A DNA stretch of 64,000 bases, taken from contig CAVQJU010000002.1 of the NCBI GenBank assembly GCA_963712905.1, positions 186,001 through 250,000 on the forward strand. Direction: 5' to 3'. The translations under genes were made by a program, and so were the position numbers. Positions 30,529 through 39,141 of this stretch are shown one piece after another. Each line of letters begins with the position of its first letter. The first letter of the stretch is position 1. Source of the DNA: CAVQJU01 sp963712905 (GTDB lineage: Bacteria > Acidobacteriota > Vicinamibacteria > Vicinamibacterales > CAVVIG01). The notes beneath the pieces were generated by a model. That model was not told the DNA's origin. It was given only the letters and a program-made list of their open reading frames with translations, and searched no databases.

Positions 30529-31935
30529 ATGGCGCCAGAGATTCGGCTGACGGCCCGATGGGTTGCCGCCGCCATGGCCGGGACGCTCGTGGACGGAGAC
30601 GGGGATCGGGAATTCGCCGGCGTGTCGATCGACTCGCGGACGCTGGCCCCGGGCGCGGTGTACATCGCGATTCGGGGCGAGCGGTTCGACGGGGCCGACT
30701 TCGCCGCCGACGCGGTCGCGAAAGGCGCCGCGGGCATCGTCGTCGCGCGCGACCGCGTGGGGACGACGTTGAGCGGCGCGGCCGTGACGATCGCCGTCGC
30801 CGACACGACGGTCGCGCTGCAGGCGCTCGCGGGGGCGGTTCGCGCGGCGTCGGGCACGAAGGTGGTGGCGATCACGGGCAGCGCGGGCAAGACAACGACG
30901 AAGGAAGTGACGGCGGCGTTTCTGGAAACGAAGTATCGCGTGATGCGAAACCAGGGGAATCTCAACAACCACATCGGGCTGCCGCTGTCGCTCATCGGGC
31001 TGACGGCGAGGCCCGACGTGGCCGTGGTCGAGCTGGGCATGAACCACGCGGGCGAGATTCGTACGCTCGTGGACATTGCCCGGCCGGACATCCGCGTCTG
31101 GACCAATGTCGGCGATGCGCACGTGGGGTTCTTCGGTTCCGTGGACGCCATCGCGGACGCGAAGGCCGAGATCCTCGAACGCGCCACGGCGGATACGGTG
31201 CTCGTCGCCAACGCGGATGACGACCGGATTGTGTCGAGGACGTCTGCGTTCGCCGGCCGCGTCGTGACATTTGGCATCGAACGGCCGGCCACGGTGCGCG
31301 CCGAGGCGATCGTCGATCGGGGGATCGCCGGCATGGGCGCGCGCGTCACGACGCCGCAGGGGCCGGTGGAGCTGACGACCCCGCTGCTCGGGCGGGGCAA
31401 CCTCTTGAACGTGCTGGCCGGGACGGCCGTCGCCGTCGAGTGCGGTGTGCCGCTGGCCGCCATTGCCGACCGCGCGTCGCGACTCCACGCCGCGCCGCAC
31501 CGTGGCGAGGTGATCAGGCTGTCGAAGGGCATCGTGGTGATCGACGACAGCTACAACGCCAGCCCGGCCGCCACGCGTCGGGCGCTCGACGTGCTTCGCA
31601 CGGCCGAAACAGCCGGTCGCCGGATCGCCGTGCTCGGCGAGATGCTCGAGTTGGGCGACCGCGCCATGGAGTTGCACGAAGACGTCGGCCGTGCCGCCGC
31701 GGGGGCCCGGCTCGATGCCCTGATTGCTGTGGGCGGCGGCGCAGCGAGCGCCCTGGCCGCCGCGGCCGTCGCGGGCGGACTCGCGCAGGAGCGCGTTCAG
31801 CACGTCGCGAAGAGCGGGCTCGCGGCCGACGCCGTCGCGGCGCTCGTCCGGCCCGGCGACGTGATCCTCGTGAAGGGATCGCGCGGCGTTCGCACGGACC
31901 AGGTCGTGGACCGGCTGAAGGCGGAGTTCGCCTGA
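30529..31935 (+). CDS. murF: UDP-MurNAc-tripeptide-D-Ala-D-Ala ligase MurF
   Basis: A 468-residue Mur ligase that adds D-Ala-D-Ala to complete the UDP-MurNAc-pentapeptide. N-terminal substrate domain (SIDSRTLAPGAVYIAIRGERFDG), ATP loop ITGSAGKTTTKEVTAAFL, NNHIGLPLSLIGL, VELGMNHAGEIRTLVDIARPD and the C-terminal VIDDSYNASPAATRRALDVL are all canonical. Its TGA overlaps the mraY ATG (TGATG). No ddl gene, which would supply D-Ala-D-Ala, is found in this window. Confidence 0.96.
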   Translation: MAPEIRLTARWVAAAMAGTLVDGDGDREFAGVSIDSRTLAPGAVYIAIRGERFDGADFAADAVAKGAAGIVVARDRVGTTLSGAAVTIAVADTTVALQALAGAVRAASGTKVVAITGSAGKTTTKEVTAAFLETKYRVMRNQGNLNNHIGLPLSLIGLTARPDVAVVELGMNHAGEIRTLVDIARPDIRVWTNVGDAHVGFFGSVDAIADAKAEILERATADTVLVANADDDRIVSRTSAFAGRVVTFGIERPATVRAEAIVDRGIAGMGARVTTPQGPVELTTPLLGRGNLLNVLAGTAVAVECGVPLAAIADRASRLHAAPHRGEVIRLSKGIVVIDDSYNASPAATRRALDVLRTAETAGRRIAVLGEMLELGDRAMELHEDVGRAAAGARLDALIAVGGGAASALAAAAVAGGLAQERVQHVAKSGLAADAVAALVRPGDVILVKGSRGVRTDQVVDRLKAEFA

Positions 31936-33032
31936 TGCTCTACTACCTGCTGTTCAAGGTGCTGTTCACGCTGGGCCCGAGATTTTCGGTGCTGAACGTG
32001 ACGCGCTACATCACGTTCCGCACGGCGGCCGCCAGCCTGTCGGCGCTCGCGATCAGCCTGCTTCTCGGACCGTGGCTCGTCCGGAAGCTGCGTGAATTCC
32101 AGATCGGCCAGATCATCCGGCAGGAAGGCCCGACGTCGCACAAGCCGAAGGCCGGCACGCCGACGATGGGCGGCCTGCTGATCCTGACGGCGGCCCTGGT
32201 CCCCACGCTGTTGTGGGCCGATCTGACCAACGTCTACGTCTGGATCGTCGTCGTGACGACCGTCGGGTTCGGCGCCATCGGTTTCGCGGACGACTACCTG
32301 AAGATCGTCCGGCGATCGCACCACGGCCTGCGGCCGCGCTACAAAATCGGCTGGCAGATCCTGGTGGGTGCTTCAGTCGGCATTCTGCTGCTCGCACTCC
32401 AGCGCAAGGGCCTGTACGACACGCGGCTGGTGTTTCCGTTCTTCAAACGTCTTGTCCCCGATCTGGGCATCTGGTATCTGCCGTTTGCGGTGTTCGTGCT
32501 CGTCGCCGAGTCCAACGCCGTGAACCTCACGGACGGCCTCGACGGCCTGGCGATCAGCATCTTCGCGATTGCCGTGACGGCGTACACCGCGCTGACGTAC
32601 GTGGTGGGCAACCGCGTGCTCGCCGACTACCTGCTCCTCGTGCACTTTCCGCAGATGGCCGAGCTGACGGTGTTCTGCGGCTCGCTGGTGGGAGCCTCCC
32701 TCGGGTTTCTCTGGTACAACTCGTACCCCGCCGAAATCTTCATGGGCGACGTGGGCTCGCTGGCGCTCGGCGCCGCCCTCGCCACCGTCGCGATTCTCAT
32801 CAAGCAGGAACTGCTGCTGCTCATCGTCGGTGGCGTGTTCGTGATCGAAGCGCTGTCGGTCGTCATCCAGGTCGCGTCGTTCAAGATGACCGGCCAGCGC
32901 GTGTTCAGGATGGCGCCAATCCACCATCACTTCGAGCTGATCGGGTGGAGCGAGCCCAAGGTCATCACCCGGTTCGTGATTGTCGGGATCGTGTTCGCGT
33001 TGTTCAGTCTTACGACGTTGAAACTCCGGTGA
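31935..33032 (+). CDS. mraY: phospho-MurNAc-pentapeptide transferase MraY
   Basis: Inner-membrane enzyme that moves phospho-MurNAc-pentapeptide onto undecaprenyl phosphate to form lipid I. The 365 residues carry about ten membrane helices. The active-site stretches are present: GPTSHKPKAGTPTMGG, GFADDYLKI with the adjacent Asp pair, ESNAVNLTDGLDGLA, EIFMGDVGSLALG and MAPIHHHFEL with the three-His segment. It overlaps murD by four bases (GTGA). Confidence 0.97.
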   Translation: MLYYLLFKVLFTLGPRFSVLNVTRYITFRTAAASLSALAISLLLGPWLVRKLREFQIGQIIRQEGPTSHKPKAGTPTMGGLLILTAALVPTLLWADLTNVYVWIVVVTTVGFGAIGFADDYLKIVRRSHHGLRPRYKIGWQILVGASVGILLLALQRKGLYDTRLVFPFFKRLVPDLGIWYLPFAVFVLVAESNAVNLTDGLDGLAISIFAIAVTAYTALTYVVGNRVLADYLLLVHFPQMAELTVFCGSLVGASLGFLWYNSYPAEIFMGDVGSLALGAALATVAILIKQELLLLIVGGVFVIEALSVVIQVASFKMTGQRVFRMAPIHHHFELIGWSEPKVITRFVIVGIVFALFSLTTLKLR

Positions 33033-34387
33033 GTGAATTTGACGTGGAAGGAAAACACGTGACCGTCGTGGGAGCGGCGAGAAGCGGCATTGCCGCCGCC
33101 GAGCTGCTGGCACGCCGGCGCGCCCAGGTCACGCTGACCGAGATGCGCCCTGACGTGGCGGAGGCGGAGCCGCTGCGCCGTCTCGGCGTACAGCTCGAGC
33201 TGGGCGGTCACCGCGGCGAGACGTTGACGGACGCGGACCTCATCGTGCTCAGCCCGGGTGTCCCGCCGGATCTGCCCGTCATCCAGAAAGCCCGGGAGCG
33301 GGGCGTGCCTGTCATCGGGGAGCTGGAGCTGGCCTCCCGGTGGCTCTCCGGCCGCGTGGTCGCGATTACCGGCACGAAAGGGAAGTCCACCACGACAGCG
33401 CTGACGGGCCAGATTCTCGAGGCCGCCGGGTACCGCGTGACCGTCGGCGGGAATATCGGGGCTCCGCTGAGCGCGCAGGTGTCGGGATCGACGCCGGACA
33501 CGGTGCACGTCGTCGAGGCCAGCAGCTTCCAGCTGGAGCAGATCGACACGTTCCACCCGTGGATTGCGGTGATGCTGAACTTCTCGCCCGACCACCTCGA
33601 TCGGCACCCGGACATCGAGTCGTACGGCGCCGCCAAGGCCAGGATTTTCGAAAACCAGACCGCCGACGACTGGGCCGTCATCAACGCGGACGATCCCGCC
33701 GTGCTGGAGCTCGCGCGGAAGGGGCGGGCCCGGCAGCGGCTGTTCGCCCGCCGGACGCCGATCGAGCGAGGCACGACAGTCGAAGACGGCTGGATTGTCG
33801 ATCGCCGCGAGGACAGGCCGGCGCCACCCGTGCGGCTGGTGCCGCTCGACGCGATCCACCTGCTCGGTCCGCACCTCGTGAGCGACGTGATGGCTGCGGC
33901 CACGGTCGGCGCCATCGCGGGCGGCGCGCCGGTGGCCCTGACCGCGGGGGTCGAGTCGTTTCGCGGCCTCGAGCACGCGATGGAACTGGTGGCCGAGATC
34001 GGCGGCGTCCGGTTCGTCAACGACTCGAAGGCCACCAACGTCGAGGCGGCGCTCCGGTCCGTCGAAAGCTTCGAGGCCGGGCTGGTGCCGATCATGGGCG
34101 GCCGGTTCAAGGGCGGCGACCTTCGCCTGCTGCGCGAACCGCTCGCGGCGCGCGCGAAGGCCGTCGTCGCGATCGGCGAAGCGCGGCCGTTGCTGCGCGA
34201 GGCGCTCGACGGAGCCGTGGACGTGAGAGAGGCGGCGTCGCTCGACAGCGCGATCGAGCTGGCATACGCCCTGGCGAAGCCCGCAGGCGTGGTGCTGCTG
34301 GCGCCTGCGTGCGCGAGCTTCGACCAGTTTCGCGACTACGCCGAGCGCGGCCGGAAGTTCAAGGAGGGTGTGTTGAAACTGACGTGA
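33029..34387 (+). CDS. murD: UDP-MurNAc-L-Ala:D-Glu ligase MurD
   Basis: ATP-dependent ligase of 452 residues adding D-Glu. GTG at 33029 gives VSEFDVEGKHVTVVGAARSG, the usual Rossmann-like N-terminal domain, and overlaps the mraY stop. Central domain: AITGTKGKSTTTALTGQIL and NFSPDHLDRHPDIESYGAAKARIFENQ with the conserved Lys. C-terminal domain: FVNDSKATNVEAALRSVESF and LAPACASFDQFRDYAERGRKFKE, diagnostic for MurD. A 193-base gap with repeats separates it from ftsW. Confidence 0.96.
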   Translation: MSEFDVEGKHVTVVGAARSGIAAAELLARRRAQVTLTEMRPDVAEAEPLRRLGVQLELGGHRGETLTDADLIVLSPGVPPDLPVIQKARERGVPVIGELELASRWLSGRVVAITGTKGKSTTTALTGQILEAAGYRVTVGGNIGAPLSAQVSGSTPDTVHVVEASSFQLEQIDTFHPWIAVMLNFSPDHLDRHPDIESYGAAKARIFENQTADDWAVINADDPAVLELARKGRARQRLFARRTPIERGTTVEDGWIVDRREDRPAPPVRLVPLDAIHLLGPHLVSDVMAAATVGAIAGGAPVALTAGVESFRGLEHAMELVAEIGGVRFVNDSKATNVEAALRSVESFEAGLVPIMGGRFKGGDLRLLREPLAARAKAVVAIGEARPLLREALDGAVDVREAASLDSAIELAYALAKPAGVVLLAPACASFDQFRDYAERGRKFKEGVLKLT

Positions 34388-34512
34388 GCGATGAGCAGTC
34401 GTCAGTCGGTCGCCGCGTTGAAGGACTGGCTGCTGGGAACGCAGGCTGCCCCGGCCTGCGAAGCTGGTGCCTTCATCCGAGACTGACTGGCGACTGCTGA
34501 CCGCTCACGACC
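34388..34512. repeat. GCAGTC-type inverted repeat between murD and ftsW
   Basis: Directly after the murD stop come GAGCAGTCGTCAGTCGGTCG and, about 90 bases later, the facing arm GACTGACTGGCGACTGCTGA with CCGCTCAC. The arms are rough reverse complements around a central unit containing CTGGGAACGCAGGCTG. The rest of the gap to ftsW (34513-34580) holds only the GGGGGAAAG ribosome site. This is the only long break in an otherwise tightly packed cluster up to murG. Confidence 0.65.
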
Positions 34513-34580
34513 AGCTTATCCGCTGGCCACGCATTGTTTCGGGCGAATGGTGGCGGGACTGTAGGGGGAAAGAAGTCAAC

Positions 34581-35675
34581 GTGGCTCGAAAGCTCAAATC
34601 CGACGGGGTGTTGTTCACGACGACGGTGCTGCTGGTGGCGCTGAGCGTCGTCATGGTCTACAGCGCGTCGGCCGCCGTGGCGCTCGACAAGTTCCAGCGT
34701 CCTTATTTGTTCCTGATCAAACAGGGCATGTGGGCGGCGCTCGGCCTGGCCGTGCTCGGCATCGTCATGCGGATTGACTACAGGACGTACCGCGAGCCGG
34801 TCTTCATCTGGAGCTGCCTGGGGGTGGTGACGGTCGCGCTGGTGGCAGTGCTGTTCAGCCCGCCGGTCAACAACGCCCGCAGATGGTTCGGGATCGCCGG
34901 CATCGGCATCCAGCCGTCCGAGCTGGCCAAACTTTCCGCCATCTTCTTCATCGCCGCACTGCTCGAGCGGCGCATGCACCGGATCAACGAAATCAAGTAC
35001 GCCCTGGCGCCCATCGGCCTGCTCGTGCTCCTGCTGTTCGGCCTGATCATTCTCGAGCCGGATTTCGGGACGTCGATGTCGCTCGTGCTGATCGCGGCGG
35101 TGATGGTGTTCGCCGCCGGCCTCAACTACAGCTACATCCTGGGCGCGGTGCTCTGCGCCATTCCGCCGATCGCCTGGCTCGTGATGGGCACGGCCTACCG
35201 GCGTCAGCGCGTGTTGACGTTTCTCGATCCGTGGCGCGATCCACTCGGCGCCGGCTTCCAGGTCATCCAGTCGATCATCGCCGTGGGCACGGGCGGCGTG
35301 TGGGGGCGCGGGCTGATGAACGGCGTGCAGAAGCTGTTCTTCCTTCCGGAGCCACACACGGATTTCATCTACTCGGTCATTTCCGAAGAGCTGGGGCTGA
35401 TCGGCGCCACCGCGGTGCTGCTGTGCTTCGCGCTCATCGCGTGGCGGGGGCTTCGCGTGTCGCTGCACGCGCCGGACACCTTCGGCGCGCTGCTCGCGCT
35501 CGGCCTCACCACGATGGTGGCGGTGCAGGCCCTGTTCAACATCAGCGTGGCGCTCGGTCTCCTGCCGACGAAGGGCATTCCGCTGCCGTTCGTCAGCTTC
35601 GGCGGATCGTCGCTGCTGATCAACCTGCTCGGCATGGGCATTCTGCTGAACGTGTCGCAGCACACGACGGCATGA
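34581..35675 (+). CDS. ftsW: septal peptidoglycan glycosyltransferase FtsW (SEDS family)
   Basis: Polytopic membrane protein of 364 residues with about ten helices that polymerises lipid II at the septum, with FtsI as partner. GTG at 34581 follows a GGGGGAAAG ribosome site and gives VARKLKSDGVLFTTTVLLVALSVVMVYSASA, the usual FtsW start. Family landmarks: NNARRWFGIAGIGIQPSELAKL, LEPDFGTSMSL, DPLGAGFQVIQSIIAVGTGG, PEPHTDFIYSVISEELGLIG (with the catalytic Asp region) and PLPFVSFGGSSLLINLLG. Confidence 0.95.
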   Translation: MARKLKSDGVLFTTTVLLVALSVVMVYSASAAVALDKFQRPYLFLIKQGMWAALGLAVLGIVMRIDYRTYREPVFIWSCLGVVTVALVAVLFSPPVNNARRWFGIAGIGIQPSELAKLSAIFFIAALLERRMHRINEIKYALAPIGLLVLLLFGLIILEPDFGTSMSLVLIAAVMVFAAGLNYSYILGAVLCAIPPIAWLVMGTAYRRQRVLTFLDPWRDPLGAGFQVIQSIIAVGTGGVWGRGLMNGVQKLFFLPEPHTDFIYSVISEELGLIGATAVLLCFALIAWRGLRVSLHAPDTFGALLALGLTTMVAVQALFNISVALGLLPTKGIPLPFVSFGGSSLLINLLGMGILLNVSQHTTA

Positions 35676-35687
35676 AGGGGGCCGCTA

Positions 35688-36782
35688 GTGGGCTTGCGGG
35701 TCGTGATTGCAGGGGGCGGGACGGGCGGTCACCTGTTTCCGGGCATCGCCGTCGCGCGGGAGCTGCTGGCCCGCCGGCCCGGCACCGACGTGTCGTTCGC
35801 CGGGACGGCTCGAGGCATCGAAGCGCGCGTCCTGCCGCGAGAGGGGTTCGAGCTCGATCTGATTCGGAGCGGAGGCATCAAGGGCAAGTCGATGGCGGGA
35901 CGGGCGCGCGGCGCGGCGCTGGTCCCGGCAAGCCTATGGGACGCGTGGAACATCGTGGCGCGGCGCCGTCCGCACCTGGTGATCGGGGTGGGCGGCTACA
36001 GTTCGGGCCCCGTCGTGCTGATGGCCGCCCTGCGCGGCGTGCCGACGATGGTGCTCGAACAGAACGCGGTGCCGGGGTTGACCAACCGTCTGCTCGCTCC
36101 GTTCGTGCGGGCGGCGGCTGTGACGTTCGAATCGACGAGGGGCTATTTCAAGGGGAAGGCGTTAGTCAGCGGTAACCCGGTTCGGCCGGAGTTCTTGGAG
36201 TCGGTCGGTCCTTTGACAGGGGCAGGCGCAGATGAGCAGTCATCGATCGCCAGCATCTTAGTTTTTGGCGGCTCTCAGGGCGCGCACGCGATCAACGTGG
36301 CCATGGTGGAGGCAGCGCCGGAGCTGGCAGCCGGTCCGCCTCTCCGTCTCACCCATCAGACGGGCGAACGAGATGTGGAAATGGTGCGCACGGCCTACCG
36401 GCAAGCGGGGATTCCGGCCGAAGTCGAACCGTTTCTCTTCGACATGGGGGAGCGGCTGCGACACGCCGACGTGATCGTCTGCCGCGCGGGCGCGACGACG
36501 CTGGCCGAGATCACGGCGGCGGGCAAGGCGGCGATTCTGATTCCGCTGCCAACCGCGACCGACGATCACCAGCGGAAGAACGCGGAGGCCCTGGCCGCAA
36601 CCGGGGCCGCCGAGCTGCTGCTGCAGAGCGAGGCCACCGGGAGCGTCCTCGCGCGGCGCGTGCGGGCGCTGGCCGGCGACCGTGAGGCGCGGACGCGGAT
36701 GGAGCAGGCCGCACGCGCGCTGGCACGGCCGGACGCGGCGAAGGTCATCGTTGATCGGGCGTTGGAACTGACGGGGAACTAG
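35688..36782 (+). CDS. murG: UDP-GlcNAc:lipid I N-acetylglucosamine transferase MurG
   Basis: Peripheral membrane GT-B enzyme of 364 residues that converts lipid I to lipid II. GTG at 35688 gives LRVVIAGGGTGGHLFPGIAVA, the glycine-rich loop of the acceptor domain; IGVGGYSSGPVVLMA and EQNAVPGLTNRLLAPF follow. The donor domain holds VFGGSQGAHAINVAM, FLFDMGERLRHADVIVCRAGATTLAEITAAGKAAILIPLPTA-type sequence and DDHQRKNAEAL. The interdomain linker (residues about 176-190) contains GADEQSS, whose DNA resembles the GCAGTC repeat. Confidence 0.95.
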   Translation: MGLRVVIAGGGTGGHLFPGIAVARELLARRPGTDVSFAGTARGIEARVLPREGFELDLIRSGGIKGKSMAGRARGAALVPASLWDAWNIVARRRPHLVIGVGGYSSGPVVLMAALRGVPTMVLEQNAVPGLTNRLLAPFVRAAAVTFESTRGYFKGKALVSGNPVRPEFLESVGPLTGAGADEQSSIASILVFGGSQGAHAINVAMVEAAPELAAGPPLRLTHQTGERDVEMVRTAYRQAGIPAEVEPFLFDMGERLRHADVIVCRAGATTLAEITAAGKAAILIPLPTATDDHQRKNAEALAATGAAELLLQSEATGSVLARRVRALAGDREARTRMEQAARALARPDAAKVIVDRALELTGN

Positions 36783-36783
36783 G

Positions 36784-36832
36784 TGGTTCACGTGGTTCAG
36801 GGTTCAGGGTTCAGGGTTCAAGGTTCAGGTTC
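36784..36832. repeat. GGTTCAG heptamer tandem repeat before murC
   Basis: GGTTCAC-GT-GGTTCAG-GGTTCAG-GGTTCAG-GGTTCAA-GGTTCAG-GTTCGAG: about seven units of a seven-base repeat fill the entire space between the murG stop (36782) and the murC start (36836). No separate ribosome site is visible, so murC translation initiates just behind the repeat. The same unit occurs at 45777-45816. Confidence 0.9.
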
Positions 36833-36835
36833 GAG

Positions 36836-38239
36836 TTGCTAGGAAAGACGCGGCGGGTGCATTTCATCGGCGTCGGCGGCATCGGGATGAGCGGCATCGC
36901 CGAACTGCTCGCGAACCTGGGCTACGTCGTCAGCGGATCCGACGAGAAGCGGTCGTCGGTGACGGATCGGCTGGAGGCGATGGGCGTGCGCGTCTCGTCC
37001 GGGCACGATGCGGCGCACGTCGGCGAGGCGGACGTCGTCGTGGTGTCGTCGGCGGTCCGGCCGTCCAACCCCGAAGTGCGGGAGGCGGTCCGCCGGCAGA
37101 TTCCGGTGATTCCGCGGGCGGAGATGCTCGCGGAGCTGATGCGGCTGCGGTTCAGCATCGCCGTCGCCGGCGCGCACGGCAAGACGACGACCACGTCGAT
37201 GATCGCGCTGGTGCTCGAACGGGCGGGGCTGGATCCGACGGCGGTGATAGGTGGCCGGCTGAGCGCGTTCGGCGGCAATGCGCGGCTCGGACGGGGCGAG
37301 CTGATGGTGGCGGAAGCCGACGAGAGCGATCGATCGTTTCTGAAACTGTTTCCGACGATTGCGGTGATTACGAACATCGACCACGAACATCTCGAGAACT
37401 ACGGCGGGTTCGACGACCTCCAGCAGGCGTTTGTCGACTTCGCCAACAAGGTGCCGTTCTACGGCGCTGTGGTGGCGTGCGCCGACGATGTGCACCTGTC
37501 GGCCGTGCTCGGGCGCATGACGAGGCGCGTGACGACGTACGGCCTCGACGCCGACGCCGACATCACCGCGAGCGACATCACGCTCGATCCGTTCACCGTG
37601 CGTGCGGTCGTCTCGCGGCGCGAGGTGCACGCGTCCGCGAAGACGCGCCTCGGCCCGCTGACGCTGAACGTATCGGGCCGCCACAACCTGCAGAACGCCC
37701 TGGCTGCCGTGGCGGTGGGACTCGAGCTCGGGCTGCCCTTCGAACGCATCGTGGCCGGCCTGGCCGAGTTCCGAGGCGTCGAGCGGCGGTTCGACGTGCG
37801 CGGCGAGCCGAACGGCGTCCTGGTGATTGACGACTACGGTCACCATCCGACCGAAATCGCCGCCGTGCTCGCGGCGGCGCGCACCCTGGGACGGCGAATC
37901 GTCGTGGCCTTCCAGCCGCACCGGTACACCCGGACAGCTGCGCTGATGGACGACTTCGGCCCCGCCCTGAGGGGCGCCGACCACGTCGTCCTCGCCGACA
38001 TCTACAGCGCCGGCGAGGATCCGATGCCCGGCGTCACCCTCGACACGCTGGCGGCGGCGATACGGCGGACAGGGCCCGACTCGCTGGAAGTCGTGCCCCG
38101 CTTCGAGGATCTGGTCCCGGTGCTCGTGCGCGCTACGCGGCCCGGCGACGTGGTGCTGACGCTGGGCGCGGGATCCATCGGGAGCGTTGCCGATCGCCTG
38201 GTGCAGGCGCTGGAGCAGAGCAGGGGGGCTGACGCGTGA
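36836..38239 (+). CDS. murC: UDP-MurNAc:L-alanine ligase MurC
   Basis: First of the Mur ligases in the pathway; adds L-Ala to UDP-MurNAc. The 467-residue length is typical. The protein begins LGKTRRVHFIGVGGIGMSGIAELLANLGY, followed by ATP loop VAGAHGKTTTTSMIALVLE, VAEADESDRSFL, TNIDHEHLENYGGFDDLQQAFVDF and the C-terminal VIDDYGHHPTEIAAVLAAAR. TTG at 36836 is the preferred start because it gives the standard N-terminus and no ATG or GTG is available before the Rossmann motif. Its upstream region is the GGTTCAG repeat. Confidence 0.95.
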   Translation: MLGKTRRVHFIGVGGIGMSGIAELLANLGYVVSGSDEKRSSVTDRLEAMGVRVSSGHDAAHVGEADVVVVSSAVRPSNPEVREAVRRQIPVIPRAEMLAELMRLRFSIAVAGAHGKTTTTSMIALVLERAGLDPTAVIGGRLSAFGGNARLGRGELMVAEADESDRSFLKLFPTIAVITNIDHEHLENYGGFDDLQQAFVDFANKVPFYGAVVACADDVHLSAVLGRMTRRVTTYGLDADADITASDITLDPFTVRAVVSRREVHASAKTRLGPLTLNVSGRHNLQNALAAVAVGLELGLPFERIVAGLAEFRGVERRFDVRGEPNGVLVIDDYGHHPTEIAAVLAAARTLGRRIVVAFQPHRYTRTAALMDDFGPALRGADHVVLADIYSAGEDPMPGVTLDTLAAAIRRTGPDSLEVVPRFEDLVPVLVRATRPGDVVLTLGAGSIGSVADRLVQALEQSRGADA

Positions 38240-39102
38240 GCCGCGTGGCCGCCCCGGCGGATCGCCGTTTCCGGCGCGCGCACGTCAAGCCGTCGCACCG
38301 GCGCCTCAACTGGCGCCCGATGGCGACGTGGCTGGCGGCGCTGGCGGCCGTCGTCGTCGTGCTGTCGTACGTCGTGTATCGCGGCGGCTCGGTGCTGGCG
38401 CACCTCGGAACAGTGAACGAGATCCTGGTGCGCGGCAACCAGCGGCTGTCGAAGGGCGAGGTGCTCGCGGTCATGAGCGGGCTTCGCGGCGAGAGCCTGT
38501 TGACCACCGATCTCGATTTCTGGCGCCGGCGCGTCATGCGATCGCCCTGGGTGCGCGACGCAGCCCTCCGGCGCACGCTGCCCTCGACGGTGGAGGTGGT
38601 GATCTTCGAACGGGAGCCGATCGGCATCGGGCGGATCAACGGGGAGACCTATCTCGTGGACGAGGGCGGCGTGGTCATCGACCAGTACGGCCCGCAGTAC
38701 GCCGATCTCGATCTGCCGGTCATCGACGGCCTCACCGCATCGCCTGAAGACGACGGGTTGTCGGTGGACGCCGCGCGCGCCGAACTGGCGGCGCGGTTCA
38801 TCGCCGCGGTTCGCGGCAGGCCGGACGTGGCGCGGCAGGTGTCGCAAATCGACGTCGCCGACCTCCACAACGCCGCCGTGATTCTGAACGGCGATCCCGC
38901 GCTCATCTACGTCGGCGAGGACCAGTTCCTGCAGCGGCTCCAGTCGTACGTCCAGCTGGCGCCCGCGCTCAGACAGCGCGTGCCGGACATCGACTACGTG
39001 GATCTGAGGTTCGACGAGCGCATTTACGTGCGGCCCGGCAAGCCCGGCGCCGGCCACGGGGCCGGGGCGGCGCAGCGGGGCAGCGCGGGCACACGGCGAT
39101 GA
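38236..39102 (+). CDS. ftsQ: cell division protein FtsQ (POTRA domain)
   Basis: A 288-residue bitopic protein. A basic cytoplasmic tail is followed by one membrane helix around residue 35-52 (WLAALAAVVVVLSYVVY) and a periplasmic POTRA domain (VNEILVRGNQRLSKGEVLAVMSGLRGESLLTTDLDFWRRRVMRSPWV) then the FtsQ beta domain (PSTVEVVIFEREPIGI... YLVDEGGVVIDQYG; YVDLRFDERIYVRPG). It overlaps murC by four bases (GTGA). murB and ddl, which often sit between murC and ftsQ, are absent here. Confidence 0.92.
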   Translation: MSRVAAPADRRFRRAHVKPSHRRLNWRPMATWLAALAAVVVVLSYVVYRGGSVLAHLGTVNEILVRGNQRLSKGEVLAVMSGLRGESLLTTDLDFWRRRVMRSPWVRDAALRRTLPSTVEVVIFEREPIGIGRINGETYLVDEGGVVIDQYGPQYADLDLPVIDGLTASPEDDGLSVDAARAELAARFIAAVRGRPDVARQVSQIDVADLHNAAVILNGDPALIYVGEDQFLQRLQSYVQLAPALRQRVPDIDYVDLRFDERIYVRPGKPGAGHGAGAAQRGSAGTRR

Positions 39103-39141
39103 GTGCAGCACAAGGGCAGGACGGCGGCCCGGAGGATTTGA

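Noticed and set aside
36784..36832. Telomere-like or origin iteron function for the GGTTCAG heptamers
   Set aside because: Only about seven units lie between two operon genes; there is no dnaA box cluster, replication initiator gene or chromosome end. A simple intergenic repeat is the more economical view.
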